Below are positions 9,373 to 18,026 of a stretch of DNA of 64,000 nt, piece by piece. The notes below the pieces were generated by a model. The model saw only the letters and a program-made list of their open reading frames with translations, was not told where the DNA came from and did not search any database. Origin of the DNA: Fictibacillus sp. FJAT-27399 (GTDB taxonomy: Bacteria > Bacillota > Bacilli > Bacillales > Fictibacillaceae); NCBI RefSeq assembly GCF_001510655.1, contig NZ_LMVC01000002.1, positions 1,152,379 through 1,216,378 on the forward strand, given 5' to 3'. The translations under genes and the position numbers were made by a program. Numbering within the stretch: position 1 is the stretch's first letter; the number at the start of each line of letters is the position of its first letter.

Positions 9373-9396
9373 TTTAAAAGAAACGGAGTGTGCGGC

Positions 9397-9630
9397 ATGA
9401 AAACGAACGAGAAAATGAACGAGAATGAGTTTTTTGTGATTAAAGCGAAAGAAAACGGAGTTAACGTGATTGGATTGACCAGGGGGACTGAGACCAGGTT
9501 CCACCATTCAGAGAAGCTTGATAAGGGAGAGGTCATGCTCGCTCAGTTCACTGAGCATACATCTGCGGTTAAAGTAAGAGGCAAGGCGGTCATTTATACA
9601 CGGCACGGTGAAGTTGACACGGAAGTATAA
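9397..9630 (+). CDS. mtrB: trp RNA-binding attenuation protein TRAP (MtrB)
   Basis: A 77-aa protein forming an 11-mer ring that, when loaded with tryptophan, binds GAG/UAG repeats in RNA. The conserved run [30 protein letters not shown] and [15 protein letters not shown] includes the Lys and Arg residues (KAK, KLDK, KVR) that contact RNA in the B. subtilis protein. The start at 9397 is chosen because GGAG lies 8 bases upstream; a GTG at 9388 overlaps that site. Its likely target, the trp leader, lies at 15994-16107 in this window. Confidence 0.96.
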   Translation: MKTNEKMNENEFFVIKAKENGVNVIGLTRGTETRFHHSEKLDKGEVMLAQFTEHTSAVKVRGKAVIYTRHGEVDTEV

Positions 9631-9657
9631 AAGCTTGGCTTGTGCCAAGTTTTCTTT
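9631..9657 (+). terminator. Intrinsic terminator after mtrB
   Basis: Stem CTTGGC / GCCAAG with a 4-nt loop followed by TTTTCTTT, directly after the mtrB stop codon. Confidence 0.75.
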
Positions 9658-9758
9658 ACGCCTGATACTTAAAGGTGTAAACAATTATTGAATGGCCGGT
9701 ATGATATAATAAATAATAGATAGAGTAAGCTGTATTTGCAGGATGTGGGGGCAGGGAC

Positions 9759-10466
9759 ATGAAGATCATCCAAGAAATAAATAAGTTAAATGAATATGTT
9801 TTACGAACGAGGGAACATTCTTTTCTAAAGCAGTATGTCGATGTTCCCCGGATCAATAACGATAAATGCCTGATTGCCTATTCGCTTCTGAAAGAAAGCG
9901 GATACGAAGGCGAGGAATTACAGGAATATTACGCAGCTGTCATGCTCGTCCAGAGTGCACTCGATATGCATGAATACATACTGAAGATTCAAAAGGACGA
10001 AGTAAAAGAGCGGCAATTGACCGTTCTGGCGGGAGACTATTACAGCAGCCTCTACTATTTTATACTATCCCTCTGTGAAGATCTTCCGTTAATACGGGTA
10101 CTCTCACTTGGGATTCAGGATGTAAACGAAAGCAAGATGAAGCTTTTTTACAGCAAACAATCAAAACCTGATGAGATCACAAACGGAATCAAAAGCATGG
10201 AGGCTGGTATCCTGACAAGGGTAGCACGCCACTTTGGCAAGGAAGAGTTCATTCCGTTTATCTCTGAGTTCTTGTTTGTTTCTGCTGCTTCTCAATGCCC
10301 TGATCCTCTTTTTTCAGATTATCACCATCAGATTAAAAATGATCTGCTGCTAGCCCGCCACAAACTTAAGACACAAAAGCAGCCGGCTACCTTAAAAGCT
10401 GTCATGGAAAAGAGAATGAGGGCACTGCTTGAAGCACCTCACTATTTATTGCCGGAGGAAGGATAA
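9759..10466 (+). CDS. hepS: Heptaprenyl diphosphate synthase component I
   Basis: A 235-aa regulatory subunit of the two-part synthase that makes the C35 side chain of menaquinone-7. It has the helical pattern of the family (MKIIQEINKLNEYV, YFILS, LAGDYYSSLYY) but lacks the DDxxD motifs, which are in component II (hepT, 13501). The start is the ATG at 9759 with GGGGGCAGGGA upstream. It lies 3 bases before menG and begins the menaquinone block. Confidence 0.9.
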   Translation: MKIIQEINKLNEYVLRTREHSFLKQYVDVPRINNDKCLIAYSLLKESGYEGEELQEYYAAVMLVQSALDMHEYILKIQKDEVKERQLTVLAGDYYSSLYYFILSLCEDLPLIRVLSLGIQDVNESKMKLFYSKQSKPDEITNGIKSMEAGILTRVARHFGKEEFIPFISEFLFVSAASQCPDPLFSDYHHQIKNDLLLARHKLKTQKQPATLKAVMEKRMRALLEAPHYLLPEEG

Positions 10467-10469
10467 GCA

Positions 10470-11177
10470 ATGGAACAATTAAAAGAACAGCGGGTCCATT
10501 CGGTCTTTGAAAAAATATCAGGTCAATATGACTTTATGAACAACGTGATCAGCTTTAAGCAGCATACGAGATGGCGCAATGATACGATGAAGCGCATGGC
10601 TGTGAAAGAAGGAAGCCGTGCGCTCGATGTATGCTGCGGCACAGGGGAGTGGAGCATCGCTCTCGCGAAAGCGGTCGGAGCATCCGGGTCGGTAACCGGA
10701 CTGGATTTCAGCAAGAACATGCTGGAAGTCGGCAAGAAAAAGCTTTCGGAGCTGAAGTGCCCGAATGTAAAGCTGATCCACGGGAATGCTATGGAACTGC
10801 CTTTTCCCGATAATACGTTCGATTACGTGACCATCGGGTTCGGTCTTCGGAACGTTCCGGATTATCTCCAGGTAATCAAGGAGATGCAACGCGTGGTTAA
10901 ACCGGGAGGCAGAGTGGTCTGTTTGGAAACTTCTCAGACGACCACACCGATCGTAAAGCATGTCTTCCGTTTTTATTTTTCGGTCGTCATGCCGTTTCTC
11001 GGCAGACTTCTGGCAAAAAGCTATAATGAATATTCCTGGCTTCAGGAATCTGCCGGAGAATTCCTTGATAGGAATGAATTGAAGGCGTTATTTGAAGAAG
11101 CGGGGTTATCCCAAGTTACAGTTAAGCCATATACGTTCGGAACGGCGGCTATGCACATGGGAATTAAACAAACATAG
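10470..11177 (+). CDS. menG: Demethylmenaquinone methyltransferase MenG (UbiE)
   Basis: A 235-aa SAM-dependent enzyme that performs the last methylation of menaquinone. The start [25 protein letters not shown] and the SAM-binding [13 protein letters not shown] (the usual DVxxGTGDW with Asp replaced by Glu) are visible, followed by FGLRNVPDY and LETSQT. It would act in both the classical and the futalosine routes. It sits 3 bases after hepS and 15 bases before the prenyltransferase. Confidence 0.96.
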   Translation: MEQLKEQRVHSVFEKISGQYDFMNNVISFKQHTRWRNDTMKRMAVKEGSRALDVCCGTGEWSIALAKAVGASGSVTGLDFSKNMLEVGKKKLSELKCPNVKLIHGNAMELPFPDNTFDYVTIGFGLRNVPDYLQVIKEMQRVVKPGGRVVCLETSQTTTPIVKHVFRFYFSVVMPFLGRLLAKSYNEYSWLQESAGEFLDRNELKALFEEAGLSQVTVKPYTFGTAAMHMGIKQT

Positions 11178-11192
11178 AAAGAGAGATCGCTC

Positions 11193-12056
11193 GTGTATAA
11201 GAAATTAGCTATCATTCTTGAAATGATAAAGTTTGAACATACTTTATTTGCGCTTCCATTTGCATTTTTGGGGGCGATTCTCGGAAATGTAGTGGAAGAA
11301 GGAACTTTTCCGTCCATAACGGAATGGATCTGGATTACACTGGCGATGGTAGGCGCGAGAAGCGCTGCGATGACGCTCAACCGTGTCATCGATGCCAGGA
11401 TCGACCAAAAGAATCCCAGAACGGCGACGAGGGCTATTCCTGCAAAGTTAATCAGCAAGAAAGAAGCTGTGCTGTTTATTGCCGGTTCTTTTGTTCTGCT
11501 GTTTGTAAGTGCCTCACAGCTTAACCTTCTTTCCGTATGGCTTTTGCCTCTGGCTGTATTTTTTCTAGTATTCTATTCCTATACGAAGCGTTTTACATAC
11601 TTATGCCACGTCATTCTCGGTGCAACAATCGCTCTCGCTCCGCTTGGAGGATGGGTTGGAGCAACGGGAACCCTTTCTGCTGAAGCCTTTCTGCTCTATG
11701 CAGGTGTCTTGTTCTGGACGGCAGGATTCGACGTGATCTATGCCACGCAGGATGCGGATTATGACAGGAACCACGGCTTGTATTCCATTCCCTCTTATTT
11801 TGGGATTCCAAAGGCACTTTTCATCGCACGCTTTTTCCATGTCGTCAGCTTCTCGGCTTTCTTGGTTCTCGGCGCGGTCTCATCGTTCGGCTGGGTATAC
11901 TTTGCCGGCGTGTTTTTATCAGGAGCGATCATGATCTATGAACACTCGATGGTTTCTCCGGAAGATCTGTCGAAGCTGAACGTTGCCTTTTTTACGATGA
12001 ATGGAATCCTGAGCGTCGTTATGTTTATTTTCTCGTTGGGAGATTTGCTGCTATGA
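11193..12056 (+). CDS. mqnP: UbiA-family prenyltransferase, probably MqnP of the futalosine menaquinone route
   Basis: A 287-aa membrane protein with about eight or nine helices. Both Asp-rich motifs of the UbiA family are seen: NRVIDARIDQKNPRTATR (residues 63-80) and DVIYATQDADYDRNHG (residues 178-193). The start is GTG. In organisms using the futalosine route the homologue prenylates the 1,4-dihydroxy-6-naphthoate carboxylic acid intermediate. That specific role is inferred from the neighbours ubiX (4-bp overlap) and mqnA; the sequence alone would also allow 4-hydroxybenzoate prenyltransferase. Confidence 0.85.
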   Translation: MYKKLAIILEMIKFEHTLFALPFAFLGAILGNVVEEGTFPSITEWIWITLAMVGARSAAMTLNRVIDARIDQKNPRTATRAIPAKLISKKEAVLFIAGSFVLLFVSASQLNLLSVWLLPLAVFFLVFYSYTKRFTYLCHVILGATIALAPLGGWVGATGTLSAEAFLLYAGVLFWTAGFDVIYATQDADYDRNHGLYSIPSYFGIPKALFIARFFHVVSFSAFLVLGAVSSFGWVYFAGVFLSGAIMIYEHSMVSPEDLSKLNVAFFTMNGILSVVMFIFSLGDLLL

Positions 12057-12643
12057 AAAATTTTGCCGTAGGAATTACGGGAGCGAGCGGAGCTGTATAT
12101 GGTGTACGCCTTGTTCAGGAACTGCTGAAGGGCGGCCATAAAGTGCACCTCATGGTCACTGAAGCCGGATGGCAGGTTTTTCACGAAGAGCTCGGATGGG
12201 ATACAACAGACCGCGGCAGCATTCTTCAAGAATACTTTATACAGGGGAGCAGCGGCGAACTTCACTATCATACGCTAAGAGACTTTAAAGCTCCGATCGC
12301 TTCTGGCTCCTATCAGAACAGCGGCATGATCATCATTCCTTGTTCGATGGGTACACTGTCAGGAATCGCACACGGAGCGTCCGGCAACCTGCTTGAGAGG
12401 GCGGCGGATGTAATGCTTAAGGAAGGGCGAAAGCTCGTACTCGTGCCGCGTGAAACACCGCTAAACAGTATTCATCTGGAAAACATGCTTAAAGTATCAC
12501 AGGCAGGCGGCAAGATCCTGCCTGCGATGCCTGGTTTTTATCAGCTGCCGAAGACCCTTGACGACCTTGTTGATTTCTTAGTCGGCAAAGCGCTGGACAG
12601 CCTCGGCGTGCAACATGATTTATTTAAAAGGTGGGGAGAGTAA
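12053..12643 (+). CDS. ubiX: Flavin prenyltransferase UbiX
   Basis: A 196-aa enzyme that attaches a dimethylallyl group to FMN, giving the prenylated flavin used by UbiD-type decarboxylases. The FMN-binding ITGASGAVYGVRL (residues 8-20), the IPCSMGTLSGIAHG loop and VPRETPLNSIHLENML are conserved. Its start overlaps the prenyltransferase stop by 4 bases and its stop overlaps mqnA (TAATG). Here it probably serves decarboxylation of the prenylated naphthoate; a matching UbiD-type gene is not in this window. Confidence 0.93.
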   Translation: MKNFAVGITGASGAVYGVRLVQELLKGGHKVHLMVTEAGWQVFHEELGWDTTDRGSILQEYFIQGSSGELHYHTLRDFKAPIASGSYQNSGMIIIPCSMGTLSGIAHGASGNLLERAADVMLKEGRKLVLVPRETPLNSIHLENMLKVSQAGGKILPAMPGFYQLPKTLDDLVDFLVGKALDSLGVQHDLFKRWGE

Positions 12644-13491
12644 TGGCGCTCAATATCGGCGAGATTAAATATACAAACATCCTTCCTCTATTTTTCTATT
12701 TGAATAAAAAAGAGATTGAAAATACCGGAGCGGAGTTCATTCCGCAGATACCGGCTGAGCTGAACCGGAGAATGGCCAGGGGGGAAATTGACCTTGGCGG
12801 TATTTCTTCCTTTTCTTTTGGTGAAAACAGCCATCAATACAGCCTTTTCCCTAATTTATCCGTATCGACTTTCGGTAAGGTAGGATCTATTCTATTGTTC
12901 TCAAAAACAGCCATTGAAGATCTGGACGGAAAGAGCATCGCACTTACTTCAAGTTCTGCAACTTCGGTCGTTCTTTTGAAAGTGATCCTTAAAGAATTTT
13001 ACGGACTTGATCCTGTCTATGAAACGATGGCACCAGACTATGATCAGATGCTGCAGAATCATTCAGCCTGCCTGCTGATCGGGGAGGATGCCATTAAAGC
13101 CGACTGGCGGCAGGAGAAAGACATTCATGTGTATGATCTGGGTGAACTGTGGTATAAGCATACAGAGCTTCCGATGACCTATGCCGTCATGGCCGTGCGA
13201 AACGACAGCATTGAAAGAGAGCCGGCTCTTCTGGAGAAGCTCTTATTTGAAATGTCAGAGAGCAAACAAAAGACAAAGTCAGACCAATATCATGAGATGA
13301 TCAGCCATATCCTGCCTGCCCATGGAGGGGAATACTCTTTTTGGGCAAACTATTTTCATGGCATCAATTATGATTTCGGGGAAAGCCATTTGAAAGGGCT
13401 GAAGCATTATTTTGAGCTCGCCAATAAGCATTCACTGATACAGACGGTTCCCGAATTTACTTTTTTTAACTACTCCTTACAGGGCATTTAG
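12643..13491 (+). CDS. mqnA: Chorismate dehydratase MqnA (futalosine pathway)
   Basis: A 282-aa enzyme of the periplasmic-binding-protein fold that dehydrates chorismate to 3-enolpyruvyl-benzoate, the first committed step of futalosine-route menaquinone synthesis. The start IGEIKYTNILPLFFYL, the PAELNRRMARGEIDLGGISSFSFG segment (given here in parts) and the SSATSVVLLK loop fit the family. The ATG at 12643 overlaps the ubiX stop and has GGGGAG upstream; a GTG at 12631 is less likely. Confidence 0.88.
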   Translation: MALNIGEIKYTNILPLFFYLNKKEIENTGAEFIPQIPAELNRRMARGEIDLGGISSFSFGENSHQYSLFPNLSVSTFGKVGSILLFSKTAIEDLDGKSIALTSSSATSVVLLKVILKEFYGLDPVYETMAPDYDQMLQNHSACLLIGEDAIKADWRQEKDIHVYDLGELWYKHTELPMTYAVMAVRNDSIEREPALLEKLLFEMSESKQKTKSDQYHEMISHILPAHGGEYSFWANYFHGINYDFGESHLKGLKHYFELANKHSLIQTVPEFTFFNYSLQGI

Positions 13492-13500
13492 GTGAAAGCT

Positions 13501-14466
13501 ATGAAACTGACTGAACTCTATTCACATGTAAAAAAAGATCTGCTTCAGATTGAATCCGAACTGGAGCAATCGATATCAGCAGACCACCCTATCTTGCAAA
13601 AGGCTGGAAGCCAGCTTCTGAAAGCTGGAGGCAAGCGAATCCGGCCTGTTTTCGTACTGCTTTCCGCACATTTCGGCGAATACGATATCCGCAATGTAAA
13701 GAAAGTTGCTGCCGCACTGGAAACCATACATATGGCATCACTCGTCCATGATGATGTGATTGACGATGCCGAGCTGCGAAGAGGGGCAAAGACGGTTAGA
13801 GCTGAGTATGACAACAAAGTGGCGATGTATACAGGGGACTTTCTGTTTGCCAAAGCGATCGAGATGATGACCAATGTCAGCCAGATTGCAGCACATCAAG
13901 TCTTGTCCTATTCCATGAAAGAGATGTGTCTTGGTGAGATCCAGCAAATCAAAGAGCAGTTTGATCTGGATCAGAACATAAGACAATACTTGCGGCGCAT
14001 CAAAAGAAAAACAGCCCTCTTGATCGCTATCAGCTGCCAGCTTGGAGCTATTGCTTCCAATGCTTCTGTTCAGCTGCAAAGACAGCTGTACCGTTTTGGC
14101 TATTCCGTTGGCATGGCTTATCAGATCACGGATGACATTCTGGATTTTACAGCAACTGAAAAAGAATTGGGCAAACCTGCAGGCGGCGACTTGAAGCAGG
14201 GAAACATTACCCTTCCTGTTTTTTATGCAATGGACCAGATACCAGAATTAAAAGGCAGTATCCAGCGTTATTATCAAACCTGGGATGAGGGCGAGTTTTC
14301 CGGCATTATTGCTCAAATCAAAAAAAGCGGATCCATTCAGAAAGCTTCCATGGCTGCCCAATCCTATCTGGCAGATGCTTTTGCCGCCGCCGATCAGCTT
14401 CCGGCAGGACAGGCAAGAAACAGCATGATCAAGATTGCCAAATATATTGGAAAGCGCAAATTTTAG
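13501..14466 (+). CDS. hepT: Heptaprenyl diphosphate synthase component II
   Basis: A 321-aa catalytic trans-prenyltransferase subunit. The GGKRIRP motif, the first Asp-rich motif DDVIDDAELRRG (about residues 81-92) and the second DDILDFTATEKELGKP are intact, and the protein ends KYIGKRKF as in Bacillus HepT. The ATG at 13501 is used; a GTG at 13492 directly after the mqnA stop is possible. It works with hepS (9759). In B. subtilis hepS-menG-hepT are consecutive; here three futalosine-route genes are inserted between menG and hepT. Confidence 0.95.
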   Translation: MKLTELYSHVKKDLLQIESELEQSISADHPILQKAGSQLLKAGGKRIRPVFVLLSAHFGEYDIRNVKKVAAALETIHMASLVHDDVIDDAELRRGAKTVRAEYDNKVAMYTGDFLFAKAIEMMTNVSQIAAHQVLSYSMKEMCLGEIQQIKEQFDLDQNIRQYLRRIKRKTALLIAISCQLGAIASNASVQLQRQLYRFGYSVGMAYQITDDILDFTATEKELGKPAGGDLKQGNITLPVFYAMDQIPELKGSIQRYYQTWDEGEFSGIIAQIKKSGSIQKASMAAQSYLADAFAAADQLPAGQARNSMIKIAKYIGKRKF

Positions 14467-14470
14467 CTCA

Positions 14471-14499
14471 TTGCTAAATCGTACTATTTTTGATACTAT
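14471..14499 (+). promoter_or_regulatory. Predicted promoter of ndk
   Basis: TTGCTA at 14471-14476, 17-bp spacer, TACTAT at 14494-14499 with an extended TGn just before it. ndk starts 65 bases downstream. Confidence 0.5.
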
Positions 14500-14564
14500 T
14501 TTCTAGGGGTCACAGCTAGCTTACAAGCCCTGAACCAATACATAGAAGATAGGGGAGAACTATT

Positions 14565-15008
14565 ATGGAAAAAACGTTTCTAATGGTAAAACCAGATGGT
14601 GTACAGCGCAATTTGATCGGAGAGATTGTTTCAAGATTCGAGAAAAAAGGATTTCAGCTTGCTGGAGCCAAATTGATGACAATCTCACGTGAGCTTGCAG
14701 AAAACCACTACGGAGAACATAAAGAGCGTCCGTTCTTTGGCGAGTTGGTAAACTTCATCACTTCTGGTCCAGTTTTCGCTATGGTATGGCAAGGAGATAA
14801 CGTGATTGCTACTGCTCGTAACATGATGGGAAAAACCAATCCTTCAGAAGCAGCTGCAGGAACTGTTCGCGGAGATTTTGCCGTAAGCGTAAGCAATAAC
14901 ATCATTCACGGTTCGGATTCTCCTGAAAGTGCTGTTCGTGAAATTGGTCTTTTCTTCAAGGAAGAAGAACTTGTCAATTACGAGAAAGCGGTTTCTTCTT
15001 GGATTTAA
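14565..15008 (+). CDS. ndk: Nucleoside diphosphate kinase
   Basis: A 147-aa enzyme that balances nucleoside triphosphate pools by phosphotransfer through a His. [15 protein letters not shown] at the start and the active-site [12 protein letters not shown] (His about residue 115) are present. Length is standard. The ribosome binding site is GGGGAG. Own promoter and terminator suggest a single-gene unit. Confidence 0.98.
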   Translation: MEKTFLMVKPDGVQRNLIGEIVSRFEKKGFQLAGAKLMTISRELAENHYGEHKERPFFGELVNFITSGPVFAMVWQGDNVIATARNMMGKTNPSEAAAGTVRGDFAVSVSNNIIHGSDSPESAVREIGLFFKEEELVNYEKAVSSWI

Positions 15009-15021
15009 TTGTAAGCGTTAT

Positions 15022-15052
15022 AAACCAGCCAGCCACGGCTGGTTTTTTTATT
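15022..15052 (+). terminator. Intrinsic terminator after ndk
   Basis: Stem AACCAGCC / GGCTGGTT, 6-nt loop, followed by a T run. Confidence 0.85.
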
Positions 15053-15128
15053 TGGCGTGTTTAGCGTTAAGGAATGTTTCTTATTTGCCGATAGTTAAAG
15101 TAACGCTATGCATAAAGGGGTAAGAAAC

Positions 15129-15908
15129 GTGGATCAAGATTATTCAAATTTTATTAAAGACGTTCAATCCATAACATCTATTGACCTGTCACTGTATAAA
15201 GAGGCACAGATGAAGAGGCGCCTCACTGCTTTTCGTGACAAGAAGAGCTTTGAAAGTTTCTCTGTCTTTTCGAAAGCTCTTATGAAAGACCGCCGCTTGC
15301 TGGATGAATTACTTGACCGGATGACGATCAATGTTTCGGAGTTTTATCGGAATCCGGAACGATGGATGGTTTTGAAGGATAAGATCATACCAGAACTTTT
15401 AAGCAGGACGAACAAACTGAAGATCTGGAGTGCCGCATGTTCAACGGGAGAGGAGCCTTACACCCTTGCTTCGCTTTTGCAGGAAACAGGACGGAACATC
15501 ACCTATTCCATTCTGGCAACGGACCTCGATGAGCTTGCGCTGCGAAGGGCAAAGGAGGGCTTATATGCTGAAACATCGATTAAGAACGTGCCTGAGTCAG
15601 TCAGGAACAGCAGTTTTCGGCAAAAAGCTGGAGGGTTTGCGGTTACGGAAGCACTAAAAAAACCAATTGTGTTTAAACAGCATAACTTATTGGCAGATGC
15701 CTTTGAGAAGAGCTTTGATCTCATCGTTTGCCGTAATGTTATGATTTACTTTACAGAAGATGCAAAAGAAGCATTGTTTCATAAGTTTTCAGAGTCATTG
15801 CGCCCCGGAGGCTATCTGTTCGTGGGCAGCACGGAGCAGATCTTTCACCCCGGCCGCTTTAATCTGCAGCCAAGGGAAGCTTTTCTTTATCAGAAACCGC
15901 TTGTCTAG
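15129..15908 (+). CDS. cheR: Chemotaxis protein methyltransferase CheR
   Basis: A 259-aa SAM-dependent enzyme that methylates glutamates of chemoreceptors. The N-terminal helical domain (YKEAQMKRRLTAF, RMTINVSEFYRNPERW) and the SAM-binding WSAACSTGEEPYTLA, plus DLIVCRNVMIYFT, are clear. I prefer the GTG at 15129, preceded by AAAGGGG; an ATG at 15108 would place that binding site inside the gene. The position after ndk is as in B. subtilis, but here the next gene is trpD rather than aroF. Confidence 0.94.
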   Translation: MDQDYSNFIKDVQSITSIDLSLYKEAQMKRRLTAFRDKKSFESFSVFSKALMKDRRLLDELLDRMTINVSEFYRNPERWMVLKDKIIPELLSRTNKLKIWSAACSTGEEPYTLASLLQETGRNITYSILATDLDELALRRAKEGLYAETSIKNVPESVRNSSFRQKAGGFAVTEALKKPIVFKQHNLLADAFEKSFDLIVCRNVMIYFTEDAKEALFHKFSESLRPGGYLFVGSTEQIFHPGRFNLQPREAFLYQKPLV

Positions 15909-15932
15909 TTCAGAAATGAACAGCCCTTTGGG

Positions 15933-15961
15933 TTGACAAACTGTGCGTAATGCTTTATCTT
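15933..15961 (+). promoter_or_regulatory. Predicted sigma-A promoter of the trp operon
   Basis: TTGACA at 15933-15938 with a 17-bp spacer and TATCTT at 15956-15961, about 33 bases before the first TRAP triplet of the leader. Confidence 0.65.
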
Positions 15962-15993
15962 GTGTTTTAACGATTTAGATTTTCAGGATAATT

Positions 15994-16076
15994 TAGCCCA
16001 GAGAGCAGTTTAGTTGAGAGATGAGAATAGTTGAGAATGATGAGTGGAGCCGAGCAGAGGGTTATGAATACATAGT
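15994..16076 (+). promoter_or_regulatory. TRAP-binding leader of the trp operon (GAG/TAG repeat array)
   Basis: Eleven GAG or TAG triplets can be read: TAG 15994, GAG 16001, TAG 16011, GAG 16016, GAG 16023, TAG 16028, GAG 16033, GAG 16042, GAG 16047, GAG 16052, GAG 16057, most separated by 2 bases. This is the recognition pattern of Trp-loaded TRAP, and the count of eleven equals that of the B. subtilis trp leader. AGAGG at 16056-16060, overlapping the last triplet, can pair with CCTCT at 16084-16088, which overlaps the terminator stem, so an antiterminator excluded by TRAP binding is plausible. mtrB (TRAP) is at 9397. Confidence 0.88.
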
Positions 16077-16107
16077 ACCCATGCCTCTTCGTGCATGGGT
16101 TTTTTTG
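16077..16107 (+). terminator. trp attenuator (intrinsic terminator)
   Basis: Perfect 8-bp stem ACCCATGC / GCATGGGT with an 8-nt loop followed by six Ts, 140 bases before trpD. From 16108 to 16246 there is no gene apart from a very short frame at 16162-16197 with a good ribosome binding site. Confidence 0.88.
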
Positions 16108-16246
16108 CACCTCTTTTTCGCCTCATTCATTCTCCATTTTTGATGGAGGTGAATAATCACAATGTTATGTCTATCTTTTTATTTATCCCCTACATGAACG
16201 GATCGTTGCTGCCTTATTATATTTATAATCTTAAGGAGGGATTGCA

Positions 16247-17287
16247 ATGGCCGTCAAAGAACTTCTCCAAAAAGGAATTCTTGGAGAAACCTACTCACAA
16301 AAAGAAGCCTACGAAATGATGAACGAAATACTGGAAGGAAAAGTGACGGAAGTCCAGCTTTCCAGTTTGCTGACCATACTCCGGCTGCGGGGGGAAACCA
16401 TCGAAGAAATCGTTGGATTCTCAACTTCAATATTGGATCATACCGTGCCGCTTCACCTGGAATATCCGCAAATCCTTGATACGTGCGGAACAGGCGGAGA
16501 CGGGGCGTCAACCTTTAATATATCCACTGCGTCTTCCTTATTGCTCGCATCAACGGGCATTAAAGTTGCCAAGCACGGCAATTCAGCTGTTACATCGAAA
16601 AGCGGAAGCGCAGACGTGCTTCAGCAGCTCGGGATCGGATCAAGCGGCGATGCGTCTGAAATCGCAGAGAGTCTGGAGAAGTTCTCTCTATGTTTCCTTT
16701 TTGCGCCAAACTATCATCCGGCACTCCGGCATGCGAGCAAAACAAGAAAGGGACTGTCTTTCCGAACAGTTTTTAATATTCTCGGTCCGTTATGCAACCC
16801 GGCCCATCCAACACATCAGCTGATCGGTGCATATAACAAGGAAACGGCAAAAAAAATGGCGCATGCGATTGCTGATTTCAAAGAGCAGAGAACCTTAGTG
16901 GTTTCAGGAGCAGACGGATTGGATGAATGCTCCATATTCGCACCGACACACTTTTTCGAAGTGGATAATGGGAACGTGAACGAATTCACACTCACTCCTG
17001 AAGATGCAGGACTCCCATATGGAACTTTAGAAGAGGTGACGGTGGCCTCCAGCCAGGAGAGCGCAGCCCTGATCAAAGCAGTTCTGAGCGGTAATGGTTC
17101 TGCTTCTGCACAAAATATCGTGATCTATAATACCGCAGCCTCTTTATATTTGACAGGAAAAGCCTCAACCATCCATGAAGGGGTTAAACTGGCACGGGAC
17201 ATTATTGCAACGGGGAAAGCCAGCCGCCATTTAGAAATGATTCAGAACCAAACAGGAGGATTGCCTTATGCTGCAACAAATTCTTGA
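16247..17287 (+). CDS. trpD: Anthranilate phosphoribosyltransferase
   Basis: A 346-aa enzyme joining anthranilate and PRPP. The motifs DTCGTGGDGASTFNIST (residues 78-94) and KHGNSAVTSKSGSADVL are intact. The ribosome binding site is AAGGAGGGA. It is the first gene after the attenuator; trpE, which stands here in B. subtilis, is missing. It overlaps trpC by 20 bases. Confidence 0.97.
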   Translation: MAVKELLQKGILGETYSQKEAYEMMNEILEGKVTEVQLSSLLTILRLRGETIEEIVGFSTSILDHTVPLHLEYPQILDTCGTGGDGASTFNISTASSLLLASTGIKVAKHGNSAVTSKSGSADVLQQLGIGSSGDASEIAESLEKFSLCFLFAPNYHPALRHASKTRKGLSFRTVFNILGPLCNPAHPTHQLIGAYNKETAKKMAHAIADFKEQRTLVVSGADGLDECSIFAPTHFFEVDNGNVNEFTLTPEDAGLPYGTLEEVTVASSQESAALIKAVLSGNGSASAQNIVIYNTAASLYLTGKASTIHEGVKLARDIIATGKASRHLEMIQNQTGGLPYAATNS

Positions 17288-18026
17288 TCAAAAAAAGGAA
17301 GAAATCACAAAGCTTGAAAACAACTTCACTATAAAACATAACAGAAAAAAGGCATCTCTCTATGAGGCGATCAGAACATCAGAAAATGCGCCTGCGCTCA
17401 TTGCTGAAGTTAAGAAAGCTTCGCCTTCAAAGGGGACGATTAAGGAGCATTACGTTCCTGCAGAGATTGCTGCTGAATATGAACAGGGAGGAGCGGCTGC
17501 AATCTCGGTGCTTACGGATCAGCGTTTTTTTCAGGGACATGCGGCAGACCTGGTCGCTGTAAAACAGATGGTCTCTCTTCCGGTCTTGAGAAAAGACTTT
17601 ATTATCGACAAGCTCCAAGTGCTCGAGAGTGCTCATATCGGCGCTGATGCGATTTTGCTGATCGCAGCTGCGATGACACCGCAAAAGCTGCACGGATTAT
17701 ACGAGTTTGCTCATGAGCATGATCTGGAATGCCTGGTGGAAGTTCACTCTGTAGAGGAACTGGAAGGCGTCCTTAAGCAGTTCACACCAAAGCTCGTCGG
17801 GATCAACAACAGGGATCTCCGTACGTTCAAAACGGATATAAAACATACAGCGGCCATCGCCAGCCATATTCCAGAGAGCATATTAACCGTGAGTGAGAGC
17901 GGAATAAAAGAAACTGACGACCTCCATTACTTGCGCAGTCACAGCATCAACGCGATTTTAGTCGGCGAAACGCTCATGCGTGCTTCATCTCCGGCCGAAG
18001 GGATCAAGACGCTGTATGGCCGGTAA
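17268..18026 (+). CDS. trpC: Indole-3-glycerol phosphate synthase
   Basis: A 252-aa TIM-barrel enzyme. LIAEVKKASPSKG, LRKDFIID, VEVHSVEEL, GINNRDLRTF and SESGI are all conserved, including the catalytic Lys and Glu residues. It overlaps trpD upstream and trpF downstream, so translational coupling through the operon is likely. Confidence 0.97.
   Translation: MLQQILDQKKEEITKLENNFTIKHNRKKASLYEAIRTSENAPALIAEVKKASPSKGTIKEHYVPAEIAAEYEQGGAAAISVLTDQRFFQGHAADLVAVKQMVSLPVLRKDFIIDKLQVLESAHIGADAILLIAAAMTPQKLHGLYEFAHEHDLECLVEVHSVEELEGVLKQFTPKLVGINNRDLRTFKTDIKHTAAIASHIPESILTVSESGIKETDDLHYLRSHSINAILVGETLMRASSPAEGIKTLYGR

Noticed and set aside
16095-16319. Forward frame of 74 codons between the trp attenuator and trpD
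   Set aside because: It starts inside the terminator, overlaps trpD out of frame and has no binding site.
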